Source: Planctomycetota bacterium (GTDB lineage Bacteria > Planctomycetota > J058). From it: a DNA stretch of 49,546 nt. The number at the start of each line of letters is the position of its first letter. Within the stretch, counting starts at the first letter, position 1. Shown in pieces: positions 1 to 7,632 of this stretch. Under the pieces are notes generated by a model. The model saw only the letters and a program-made list of their open reading frames with translations. It was not told where the DNA came from and searched no databases. The stretch lies in the NCBI GenBank assembly GCA_019636275.1, contig JAHBXY010000057.1, forward strand, positions 1 to 49,546, read 5' to 3'. The translations under genes were made by a program, and so were the position numbers.

Positions 1-1053
1 GCAGCGCCGGCAGCACGGCATCGGCAGCCCGCCCGGCGAGGCGCCGCCGGCCACGCGGGCCAGGTCGGCCTGGACGGCGCGCGCGGTCGGGTAGCAGCCG
101 TCGCTCCGGGGCGAGAGGAGGCGCGCCAGCACGCCCTTGAACCCGGCCGACACCGGCGGGTCGAACAGCCACGGGCCGCCGGGCGCCGCCCGCGGCTCGC
201 CCGGCGCCGCGCGGCACACCGCCCAGTAGACCAGCGCGCCGAGCGAGAACAGGTCGTCGCGCGCGTCGAGGCCGCGGGCGGCGTCGCCCTGGATCAGGCC
301 GGGCGCCGAGAACAGGAGCGCCCCCAGGCGCCCCCCTGGCCGGCTGCCCTCGAGCGGGCCGTCGAGCAGGGTCGACGACACGCCGAAGTCCGACAGGTAG
401 GTGCGCTGCTCCGCGAGCAGCACGCCCAGCGGGTTCACGCCGCCGTGCACGACGCCCAGGTCATGGACGACCGCGAGCGCCGCGGCGAGGCTCTGGGCCA
501 GGGCCAGCGCGCTCTGCTCGGGCAGCGGCCCCTGGGCGCGGACCGCCTGCAGCGAGTGGCCGTCGAAGCCGATCGTGGCCGCGTAGAGCCAGCCGAAGTC
601 CTCCTCGGCCTCGTCGACCTTGAGGATCGACGGGTGCGGCGGCTCGAGGCCGGCGTTGCTGCGCTCGACCCACCTGAGGTGACGCCCCGGGTCGTCGCCC
701 GTGCCGGGCGGCACCAGGCGCACGGTCGCGACCTGCTGCGTGTTCGTGCTCAGCCGCGCGAACCAGCAGTCGCCGCCGGGGCCGTGGCCGCGCTGCTGCA
801 GGAGCTCCCAGGGGCCGATCATGGCGCCCTCGGAGAACGAGAACGCCTGCGGCCCGGCCGCGGCCAGCGCCGCCTCGGCCAGCGCCCTGGCCTCGGCCAG
901 CGCCGCGTCGGGGGCGAGGCGCAGCTCGTGCGCCAGCTCCCACAGCGGGCGCGCGTCCTGCTCGCGGCGCAGGAGGAGCCCCGCCAGGTGCGGCCCGGGG
1001 ACGCCCGCCAGGATCAGGTTCTCGCCGAAGGCCTGCTCGATCTCGGTGAGCAC
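1..1053 (-). CDS. Protein kinase-like protein with degenerate catalytic loop (partial, C-terminus beyond the left edge)
   Basis: Open on the minus strand from a GTG at 1053 to the window edge (351 codons, no stop). GAGAGGAG sits about 5 nt before the GTG and decides the start. About 75 residues of leader precede a protein kinase fold. The DFG motif (Ser-Asp-Phe-Gly, D222) and a lobe with Phe-Ser-Ala-Pro-Gly in place of APE are visible. The catalytic loop reads VVHGGVNPLGVLL (H203), so the HRD aspartate and the Lys and Asn of HRDxKxxN are missing. The Gly-rich loop is also poor. Family knowledge: these losses usually mean a pseudokinase with a scaffolding or sensing role. It follows the histidine kinase gene on the same strand with a 75-bp gap. 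A weakly active kinase cannot be excluded. Confidence 0.7.
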   Translation of the reverse strand, partial: MLTEIEQAFGENLILAGVPGPHLAGLLLRREQDARPLWELAHELRLAPDAALAEARALAEAALAAAGPQAFSFSEGAMIGPWELLQQRGHGPGGDCWFARLSTNTQQVATVRLVPPGTGDDPGRHLRWVERSNAGLEPPHPSILKVDEAEEDFGWLYAATIGFDGHSLQAVRAQGPLPEQSALALAQSLAAALAVVHDLGVVHGGVNPLGVLLAEQRTYLSDFGVSSTLLDGPLEGSRPGGRLGALLFSAPGLIQGDAARGLDARDDLFSLGALVYWAVCRAAPGEPRAAPGGPWLFDPPVSAGFKGVLARLLSPRSDGCYPTARAVQADLARVAGGASPGGLPMPCCRRC

Positions 1054-1128
1054 GGGCTCCTCTCGCCGCGGGGCGTCATGACGCGGCGCCAGTGTAGCCA
1101 CGCGCGCCCGGCCGGGCGAGCCGCGCGA

Positions 1129-2193
1129 TCAGGCGCGCGGCAGGGAGAGCGTGAACGTGGCGCCTGCTCCCGACGCGGCGCGCACGTCGAGGTGACCGCC
1201 GTGCAGCCGCGCCAGGCCGGCGGCGAGGAACAGCCCGGGGCCGTGGCCGTCGGCCCCGGGGCGCGGCGCCCGGTGGAGGCGCTCCAGGACCCGCGGCAGC
1301 TCGTCGGCAGAGAGCTCCGGACCGTGGTCGGTGACGTGCACCCGCACGAGGCCGGGCGCCGGCTCCACGCCGACGTCCACGCGCGCGGGGCGCGGCCCGC
1401 GCGCGACCGCGTTCGCCACCAGGTTCGACAGGACCTGCCGCAGCCGCGCGGGGTCGGCCTGCACGACCACCGGCGCCGGCGGCGCGGCGAGCGTCACGGC
1501 GAGGCCCTCGCGCGCCCGGCGCCATTCGTCCGCCTCGTCCGCGAGCCACGCGGCGAGGTCGAGGGGGCGCGGCTCGATCGTCAGGCGGCCCTCCTGCAGC
1601 CGCGCGGCGTCGAGCACGTCGCCCACGAAGTCGGTCACGCGCCCGAGCTGCCGCAGGATCACCTCGACCGCCCGGCGCTCGCGCTCCGCCTCGGGCGCCA
1701 TGCGCCGCAGGAGGAGCTGCGCCATGAGGTGCGCGGAGCTGAGCGGCGACTTGAGCTCGTGGGCCAGCCAGTGGATCGTCTCGTCCAGGTCGACCGCGGG
1801 GGGCTGCGGCGCCGGCGGGGCGGCGGGGGGCTGCTGCGCCGGCGCCGGGGCGCCGATCGCCTCGGTGACCGCGCGCTCGAGCTCGGCCAGCCGCAGCGGC
1901 TTGGTGAGGAAGCGCCACACCTCCGGACCGGTGCGCGGCCGCGCGGCGCTGAGGAGGATCACCGGCACGCCCGCCAGCCGGGGCTCGTCGCGCATGGCGC
2001 GCGCCAGCTCCGACCCGGTGCGGCGGGGCATCTTCTCGTCGGTGATCACGAGGTCCGGCGGCTGCGCCCGGGCGAGGCTCAGCGCGTCGTCGCCGTCGAC
2101 GGCGTCGACGACGCGATGGCCGAGGCTGGCCACGACCTCGGTGAGGATGGTGCGCAGCGCCTCCTCGTCCTCGGCGATGATGACCGTCTTCAC
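1129..2193 (-). CDS. Response-regulator receiver/histidine kinase hybrid
   Basis: 354 residues, GTG start with GGAGCGCGAGG upstream. The N-terminus (1-113) is a CheY-like receiver with acidic pocket E8/D9, phospho-acceptor D52 (in DLVITDEKMP) and K98 (FLTKP). A Pro/Ala-rich linker (115-135) leads to a HisKA region with H145 in HELKSPL, then a HATPase_c domain with N-box (NLVANAV), a D-box-like VTDHGPE and a GHGPGLFLA G-box. There are no membrane segments, so it is cytoplasmic. Receiver-first hybrids take phosphate from an upstream kinase, or the receiver gates the C-terminal kinase. No cognate regulator is encoded nearby. The ATP-lid glycines look partly degenerate. It is divergent from the kinase/FGE gene and upstream of the pseudokinase. 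Confidence 0.85.
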   Translation of the reverse strand: MKTVIIAEDEEALRTILTEVVASLGHRVVDAVDGDDALSLARAQPPDLVITDEKMPRRTGSELARAMRDEPRLAGVPVILLSAARPRTGPEVWRFLTKPLRLAELERAVTEAIGAPAPAQQPPAAPPAPQPPAVDLDETIHWLAHELKSPLSSAHLMAQLLLRRMAPEAERERRAVEVILRQLGRVTDFVGDVLDAARLQEGRLTIEPRPLDLAAWLADEADEWRRAREGLAVTLAAPPAPVVVQADPARLRQVLSNLVANAVARGPRPARVDVGVEPAPGLVRVHVTDHGPELSADELPRVLERLHRAPRPGADGHGPGLFLAAGLARLHGGHLDVRAASGAGATFTLSLPRA

Positions 2194-2237
2194 GCCTCGC
2201 GCTCCGGCCCGGGCCGAGGTCGTCGGCCGCGCCGGGA

Positions 2238-2243
2238 AGTCTA
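2238..2243 (-). promoter_or_regulatory. Putative -10 box of the hybrid histidine kinase gene
   Basis: The minus strand reads TAGACT about 45 nt before the GTG at 2193, in the roughly 110-bp gap between divergent genes. No clear -35 box is visible. Confidence 0.3.
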
Positions 2244-2303
2244 GCCGCGGCGGCGCGGCGGCGCCGTCCCGCCCCCGCCGGGGTGGGCGCGCGGCGCGCG
2301 GCG

Positions 2304-4430
2304 ATGCACCATGCGGGCGTGATCGACCCGACCGACCACGGCTCGTGGGCGCTGACCCCCGACGCCGCGCCCGCCCCGCGCGCGGCGGGGCTGCCGGCCG
2401 GGCTGCGGGAGGCCTACGAGGTCGAGGGCGAGCTCGGTCGGGGCGCCATGGGCGTCGTCCTGCGCGCCCGCGAGCGGGGCACCGGCCGCCGCGTCGCGCT
2501 CAAGCTCGTCGTCGCGGCGGGCGGCCGCGTCGACCCGGCGCGCGCCGCCCGCACGCGCGAGCGCTTCCGCCGCGAGGGGGAGATCACGGCGTCGCTGCGC
2601 CACCCGGGGATCGTGCGCGTGCACGCCGCCGGCGAGGCCGAGGGCGTGCCCTTCCTCGCCTACGAGCTGGTCGAGGGCAGCCGCACGCTCGAGGACGTCC
2701 TCGGCCGCGGCGGCGAGCCGGACCTCGCGCGGCGCGTGGCCCTCGTGCGCGACGTGGCCCGCGCGCTGGGCCACGCCCACGCGCGCGGCGTCGTCCACCG
2801 CGACGTCAAGCCGAGCAACGTGCTGATCGACGCCGAGGGGCGCGTGCGCGTGGCCGACTTCGGCCTGGCGCTCGCGCAGGGGCTCGAGCGGCTCACCGCC
2901 ACCGGCGCCGCCGTCGGCACGCCCTACTACATGGCGCCGGAGCAGGTGGCCGGCCAGCGCGACGCCTACGGGCCGCCCACCGACGTGTGGGCGCTCGGGG
3001 TGCTCCTCTACCAGGCGGCGACCGGCCGCCTGCCGTTCGACGGCGAGACGCTCACGGAGCTCACGGGCAAGATCCTCTCGGGGCGGCACCCCGCGCCGGG
3101 CGGCCCGGCGGCGGGGCTCGCGCCGGTGGTCGCACGGGCCCTGCGGGTCGCGCCGGGCGAGCGCCACCCCGACGGCGAGGCCTTCGCCCAGGACCTCGAC
3201 GCCTGGCTCGCGGGCGGCGCCGCCGGCGGCGAGACGCTCGCCTGGTCCCGTCGGCGGCGGCTGCGGCCGGGGGCCGTGGCGGCGGGGCTCCTGGTCGCGC
3301 TCGCCCTGGCCGCCGCCGTGGCCCTCCCGCGCGGCGGCGAGGAGGCGCGCCCGGGCCTGGCGCTGCCGGTGGTGCTCGAGGCACCCGCCGACGGGCACGA
3401 GACCTTCGAGCCGACGCTCGAGGTGCGCGGCCGCGCGCCCGTCGGGGCGGCGTCGGTCGTCGTGCGGGCCGGCGGCGCCGTCGTGCGCACGGCCGTGCGC
3501 GACGGCGGCTTCGGCGCGCGCGTGCCGCTCCTGCCCGGCACGACCGAGGTCGACGTGGAGCCGATCGACGGCGCGACCGGGCGGCCGGGGCCCGCCGTGC
3601 GCCGGACCGTGCGCCGCCTCGAGGCGCCGCCGTGGCTGCGGGCCCTGGCGCCGGCCGCCCGCCCCCCGCTGCCGCTGCCCGAGGGGGTGCGCTTCGCCGA
3701 CGCGCCCGAGCGCTACGTCAACGAGCGCGACGGCTCGCTCCTGGCGTGGGTGCCGCCGGGCGCCTACGTCGTCGGCACCGACGACATGCACGCCGGGCAG
3801 TCGCTGACGCCCGGGCGCCGCGACCTGGCCGGCTTCTTCATCGGCATCCACGAGGTCACGTGGGGGCAGTGGCGGCGCTTCTGCGCCGCGACCGGCCGCG
3901 CCTCGCACCGCGCGTTCATCGGCGCGTCCGCGGCGCGCCCCTTCGCCGGCGCCGCCGCCGGCGGGGGCTTCGAGCCCGGCGACGACCACCCCGTGCACGG
4001 CGTCCTGTGGGACGAGGCGGCGGCCTACTGCGCGTGGGCGGGGCTGCGCCTCCCGAGCGAGCTCGAGTGGGAGGCCGCCGCGCGCGGGCCGCGCGGCGAC
4101 GAATACCCCTGGGGCCACCGCCCGCCGGGGCCCGACGACCCGGCGCTCTGCAACGTCGAGGGCGCCGCCGACGGGTTCATCTACTCCGCCCCGGTCGGCA
4201 GCTTCCCCGCCGGCGCGTCGCCCTTCGGCTGCCTGGACATGGCCGGCAACGTCTGGGAGTGGACCGCCGACGACTTCGCCGCCACGGGCGAGCCGCCGGG
4301 CGCGCGGCGGGTCATGCGCGGGGGCGGCTGGGACGAGGGCATCTACTACGCGCGCCCCAGCTACCGCGACGGCGCGCGGACGGGTCAGCGCTCGGAGATG
4401 CTCGGGTTCCGCGGGTGCCGGTCGCCCTGA
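2304..4430 (+). CDS. Ser/Thr protein kinase fused to a formylglycine-generating-enzyme (sulfatase-modifying factor)-like domain
   Basis: The reading frame is open from a GTG at 2283. The first ATG is 2304 (708 residues) and a further GTG at 2319 is possible; no Shine-Dalgarno decides between them. Numbered from 2283, a Hanks-type kinase domain spans about 45-315: GELGRGAMGVV loop, K74 in VALKLV, HRDVKPSN (D174), DFG 192-194, APE 218-220. All catalytic residues are present. A single membrane segment follows the kinase (about 330-350), then an Ig-like outer region. The FGE-sulfatase domain (about 465-715) contains GTDDMHAGQSL, GFFIGIHEVTWGQW, LPSELEWEAAARG, MAGNVWEWTADD and RGGGWDE. This fusion is typical of Planctomycetota and Myxococcota. 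The outer domain probably binds a ligand or modifies protein; sulfatase activation is not shown. Confidence 0.88.
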   Translation: MHHAGVIDPTDHGSWALTPDAAPAPRAAGLPAGLREAYEVEGELGRGAMGVVLRARERGTGRRVALKLVVAAGGRVDPARAARTRERFRREGEITASLRHPGIVRVHAAGEAEGVPFLAYELVEGSRTLEDVLGRGGEPDLARRVALVRDVARALGHAHARGVVHRDVKPSNVLIDAEGRVRVADFGLALAQGLERLTATGAAVGTPYYMAPEQVAGQRDAYGPPTDVWALGVLLYQAATGRLPFDGETLTELTGKILSGRHPAPGGPAAGLAPVVARALRVAPGERHPDGEAFAQDLDAWLAGGAAGGETLAWSRRRRLRPGAVAAGLLVALALAAAVALPRGGEEARPGLALPVVLEAPADGHETFEPTLEVRGRAPVGAASVVVRAGGAVVRTAVRDGGFGARVPLLPGTTEVDVEPIDGATGRPGPAVRRTVRRLEAPPWLRALAPAARPPLPLPEGVRFADAPERYVNERDGSLLAWVPPGAYVVGTDDMHAGQSLTPGRRDLAGFFIGIHEVTWGQWRRFCAATGRASHRAFIGASAARPFAGAAAGGGFEPGDDHPVHGVLWDEAAAYCAWAGLRLPSELEWEAAARGPRGDEYPWGHRPPGPDDPALCNVEGAADGFIYSAPVGSFPAGASPFGCLDMAGNVWEWTADDFAATGEPPGARRVMRGGGWDEGIYYARPSYRDGARTGQRSEMLGFRGCRSP

Positions 4431-4433
4431 GCC

Positions 4434-4452
4434 GCGGGCAGGTCTTGCCCGC
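4434..4452 (+). terminator. Hairpin after the kinase/FGE gene
   Basis: The 7-bp stem GCGGGCA/TGCCCGC closes the 5-nt loop GGTCT four bases after the TGA stop. There is no U-tract. A near-identical hairpin with loop GGCCT occurs at 6058-6078, so this may be a small dispersed palindrome rather than a classic terminator. Confidence 0.4.
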
Positions 4453-4544
4453 GTCGCCGGGCGACCTTGCAGGTGCGCGCGCGCAACCCGCGCCGCCGCC
4501 GTCCGGCCCGGGCTTCGCGAAGCGGCCGGCGGAAGGAGGTCGCC

Positions 4545-5432
4545 ATGACGACCAGGATCGCGCTCGTGTCGACGTTGCTGCTCGCGTTCGCCGCCCCCAC
4601 CCTCGCCCAGGACCGCCTCCTCGACGAGCGCGCCGCGCGGCGCAAGGCGCGGGAGTTCCTGTCCGAAGGCCTGCACGCCCCGCGGCCGGACCTCGGCCGC
4701 GCCGTCGAGGAGGCCTTCGACGCGCTCGAGGTCGAGGACGCGGCGCACGGCCCGGCGTTCGACCTGCTGCTGAAGAACGGCCTGGGGCAGGCGCGGCTCG
4801 TCGTCCGCCTCGAGCGCGCCGAGGGCCGCGTGACCTACTTCTCGCAGCCGGAGCGCGACAGCGTGGTCCTGCGCTACGACGACGACCGGAACCCGCGCCC
4901 GGACGCCGAGATGGCCGAGGAGGCCCGCGTCCGCTCGGTCCACGACCGCGCGGCCCTGCGCGCCCGGGCCCGCGCGTTCCTCGGCCACCTCACGCCCGAG
5001 GCGGCCACGGGCGCGCGGCGCTTCGAGGTCGTGCTCGAGGAGAGCAAGCGCGGCCCGGGCCTGCTCGTCGACAGGTTCATCCTCCACGAGGTCCCGGCCG
5101 ACGGCGTGCTCGCCTGCTTCCGCAACAGCGTCGTCATGGACCTGAGCCCCGAGACCGGCGACGTCGTCTCGCTCGTGCGCACCGACCTGCGCCACGAGGT
5201 GCGCGACGCCCCGCCGGTCGACGCGGCCGCCGCGACGCGCGCCGCGCGGGCGGTCACGGCGCAGGCGCCGGTGCAGGAGGCGCCGCGCCTCGTCGTCCTG
5301 CCGCACGTCGAGGAGGACGGCGCGCGGCGCCTCCTCCCCGCGTGGGTCGTCGTCCTCGCCCCTCCGGCCGGCGAGAAGGAGCCGCGCTTCGTGGCCGTCG
5401 ACGCCCTGGACGGACGCATCGTCGCCCGCTGA
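4545..5432 (+). CDS. Secreted protein with PepSY-like repeats
   Basis: 295 residues. ATG 4545 is chosen because GGAAGGAGGT lies 4 nt upstream and because it starts a clear signal peptide (MTTRIALVSTLLLAFAAP, cleavage near TLAQ-D). The frame is open further upstream, but that part is low-complexity Arg/Ala. The mature protein has two alpha/beta segments ending in PepSY-like strands, DLSPETGDVVSLVRTDL and a closing VDALDGRIVAR. PepSY modules are usually periplasmic inhibitory or regulatory domains. No catalytic residues are recognised. Family A element A1 starts 3 nt behind the stop. Confidence 0.6.
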   Translation: MTTRIALVSTLLLAFAAPTLAQDRLLDERAARRKAREFLSEGLHAPRPDLGRAVEEAFDALEVEDAAHGPAFDLLLKNGLGQARLVVRLERAEGRVTYFSQPERDSVVLRYDDDRNPRPDAEMAEEARVRSVHDRAALRARARAFLGHLTPEAATGARRFEVVLEESKRGPGLLVDRFILHEVPADGVLACFRNSVVMDLSPETGDVVSLVRTDLRHEVRDAPPVDAAAATRAARAVTAQAPVQEAPRLVVLPHVEEDGARRLLPAWVVVLAPPAGEKEPRFVAVDALDGRIVAR

Positions 5433-5435
5433 GTG

Positions 5436-5760
5436 GTGTGATCGACGGCTGCGGCCGCGGATGCCGGGCGAGGGGGGGCGCGCGCGGGTCGTCGGTGTGG
5501 CCCGCCTCCGCGAGCTCCGTCCCGCGCCTGCGGCGCTGCAACTCAGGCGGACCCTACCGCTCGCGGCCGTCCGCAGCCGCGGGCCTCCCGCTCGCTCCGG
5601 CGGCCCACCGGGATCCGGCGATCGATACGACCCGCGCGCGCTCCCCCCTCGCCTCGGCCTCCGCGCCCTCGCCTCGCTTGCGGTTGCATTCCACTCGGGT
5701 CCGAGCGTGTCGATCGCACGTTTGCGCCTCGAAGACTGGCCCCAGGACATGCGGTGAGAC
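5436..5760 (+). repeat. Family A element, copy A1 (with an enlarged loop)
   Basis: Begins GTGTGATCGACGGCTGCGG three bases after the TGA of the PepSY-like gene. Stem arms are 5477-5492 (ends GGGTCGT) and 5627-5641 (starts ACGACCC). In copies A3 and A4 the loop is 15 nt. Here 134 nt lie between the arms, the last part still being the GGATCCGGCGATCGAT loop sequence, so about 118 bp appear inserted. After the stem comes the conserved CCTCGCCTCGGCCTCCGCG tract, then TTGCATTCCAC and a GAAGACTGGCCCCAGG tail. Confidence 0.75.
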
Positions 5761-5891
5761 GACGTTGCCCCGACCAGCCGCGCGCCTCGCCGCCGCAGCT
5801 CGGCCTGCGCCGCTCGCCTCGCCCGCTGCTCGATCGAAGGCTGGTCACCAGGATTCGCCGGCGAGCGTCGATGTGCTTCATGCGCTCGGAG

Positions 5892-5973
5892 GTGTGCTCG
5901 ACGGCTGCGGCGGCGGATGCTGGGCGGGGCGGCGCGCGCGCGGGCGACGACGTAGGCAGCACGTCGTCGCCCG
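5892..5973 (+). repeat. Family A element, copy A6 (no gene directly upstream)
   Basis: Starts GTGTGCTCGACGGCTGCGG, where the TGA of other copies is TGC. It contains a perfect 13-bp hairpin: 5941-5953 CGGGCGACGACGT, 7-nt loop, 5961-5973. The stem sequence differs from the other copies but pairing is kept. A tail resembling GCGAAGTCTGGCGACCC follows near 6000. The preceding stretch 5761-5891 holds no gene and looks like the eroded tail of another copy. Confidence 0.65.
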
Positions 5974-6057
5974 CCCGCGTCTCTGCTCGAGCGAAGTCTG
6001 GCGACCCGAGGCGCTCGAGCCGACCCGATCCCTCGGACGGTCCGGGCGCGCCGAGAC

Positions 6058-6078
6058 GACGGGCAGGCCTTGCCCGTC
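6058..6078 (+). repeat. Hairpin GACGGGCA-GGCCT-TGCCCGTC
   Basis: An 8-bp perfect stem with a 5-nt loop, matching the hairpin at 4434-4452 in stem core and loop. It lies in the long gap before the CHAT-like gene. Confidence 0.4.
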
Positions 6079-6123
6079 GGCTCGGACGGCGCGCCGAGCG
6101 CGCTCGCGACGACAGGACTTGTG

Positions 6124-6149
6124 GAGGCCCGGCCCTTGCGCCGGGCCTC
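6124..6149 (+). promoter_or_regulatory. 10-bp stem-loop upstream of the CHAT-like gene
   Basis: GAGGCCCGGC and GCCGGGCCTC form a perfect stem with loop CCTTGC, ending 34 nt before the ATG at 6184. It could be the terminator of the upstream region or a leader structure of the next mRNA. Sequence alone does not decide. Confidence 0.4.
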
Positions 6150-6183
6150 GCCGCGTCCGGAAGGGGCGCGGGAGGAGCCGGTC

Positions 6184-7622
6184 ATGCGCGGGACGACGAC
6201 GTGGATCTGCGGGGTGCTGGTGCTGGGGGCGACGCTGGGCGCGGCGCGGGGACAGGACGGCCCCTGGCCGACCGAGTGGCGGGTCGAGGGGACGGACGCG
6301 GCGCGGACGCTCGCGCCCGGGCCGGACGGCGGCGTGCGGCTGGCCCTCGCCGTCGGTCGCGAGGAGGCGGTCGTCGTCGGGCCGGCGCCGGGCGGCGCGG
6401 CGCTGCACGGGGGCGAGCTGGCACGCTCGCCGAGGCCTGGCGGGCGCGCTCGAAGGGCTTGCACCGCACTTCACCCGAGCCCACGCGCGTGAGCGTGGTC
6501 GTGACGCGCGGCCGGCCGGCCGAGGACGGCGCGGAGCGAGCCGACGCCGAGGTGCGCGTCGAGGGCCGCGTCGCGGCGCGCGAGCGCTGGACCGCGCCAG
6601 GGGCGCCGGAGCTCGAGGTGGTGCGGGTGGAGGGTTCGGGACCGGCCGGCCTCGACCCCGCGTCGGGGCAGGAGTGCCGCGTGCGCGTGCGCGTGCGGGG
6701 CCGCGCGCAGCGGGTCACGCTGACGGTGAGCCTCCCCGAGGGTACGCGCGACGAGCGGGTCACGTTCTACCGCGACGCGCGGCTGGACACGCAGCGGATC
6801 GCGGTCGTCGGGCCCGCGCGCCTCGAGCCGGGCGAGCACGAACTGCGCTGGGACGGTCGTGACCGGAGCCGGGCCCAGCGGATCGCCCTGAGCGGCTCCT
6901 GGACCCTGAGCGTGCAGTCGGCGGAGCGTGAGGCGCTCGAGCGGCCGCCGGTGACGCGCGAGGTGCAGGTGGCGCGGCCGCGCTACCAGCCGTTCTGGCC
7001 CTGGTTCGGCGGCTCCGACGTCATTCCGGCTGGTGGGCTCCACCGGCTCGGCCTCGACATGGCCAAGCGCTACGACGCCGCACCCATGAGGCGGTTCGCG
7101 AACCAGGGTCAGTTCGTGAGCGTCCTCCGCCAGGCCGCCGTGGGCGTCATGCTCACCCATGGTCACGACGGGCAGGTCGGCCTGGGCACCTGGACCAATC
7201 CGCAGCCGATCCTCGTGTCCACGGACATCCAGGGCAAGCCCTTCAAGGACGTCCACGCCCTGTTCATCTACTCCTGCCGCAGCGGCGTCGGCCCCCTCCC
7301 GCAGACGCTGCTGGACGCCGGCGTGGACGTCGTCGTCATGTCGACCGAGACGCTGCTCAAGGTCGAGGCGGACCCGTACCTGGGCTCCCTCGGGTTCCGG
7401 CTGCTCGGCTACGGTCTCCCGATCTCGCGCGCCAACGCCGACGCGGCGGCCTTCGCCCAGTCGGTCATCTGGGAGCCGCTGAATTGGGCCGCGCGCGCGT
7501 ACCTCCGCGACTGGAAGGGGATCCGTTCGGCGCAGGAGGGGATGCAGGTCTGGGTCGCCCCCGGCATCGAGAAGGCGACCGAGAAGCTCGTCCCCGCCCG
7601 CCACGGGAACTCGCGCAACTAA
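6184..7622 (+). CDS. Secreted CHAT/caspase-like protein, split by a frameshift
   Basis: ATG 6184 has GGGAGGAG 7 nt upstream and opens with a signal peptide (MRGTTTWICGVLVLGATLG, cleavage near AARGQ). That frame stops at 6492. The rest of the protein continues in the -1 frame from about 6410 to 7622. The switch maps to GGGGG at 6409-6413, where one more G would restore a single frame of about 479 codons. A GTG at 6489 overlapping the first stop (GTGA) is an alternative restart. After a beta-rich middle region, the C-terminal 200 residues contain GVMLTHGHDG and HALFIYSCRSGVG, fitting the His and Cys of clan CD (CHAT/caspase) peptidases, then a DVVVMSTETLL strand and helices. Protease activity is inferred. 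The frameshift may be an assembly error, a natural mutation or recoding. Confidence 0.55.
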
Positions 7623-7632
7623 CCCCTGGCCT

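Noticed and set aside
1331..6862. Very long plus-strand open frames (also 445-2244, 8071-11301, 41269-44550 and similar) and their minus-strand equivalents
   Set aside because: In DNA this GC-rich, frames opposite or shifted to real genes lack stops. Their translations are Arg/Ala/Pro/Gly-rich without domains and they contradict well-supported genes.
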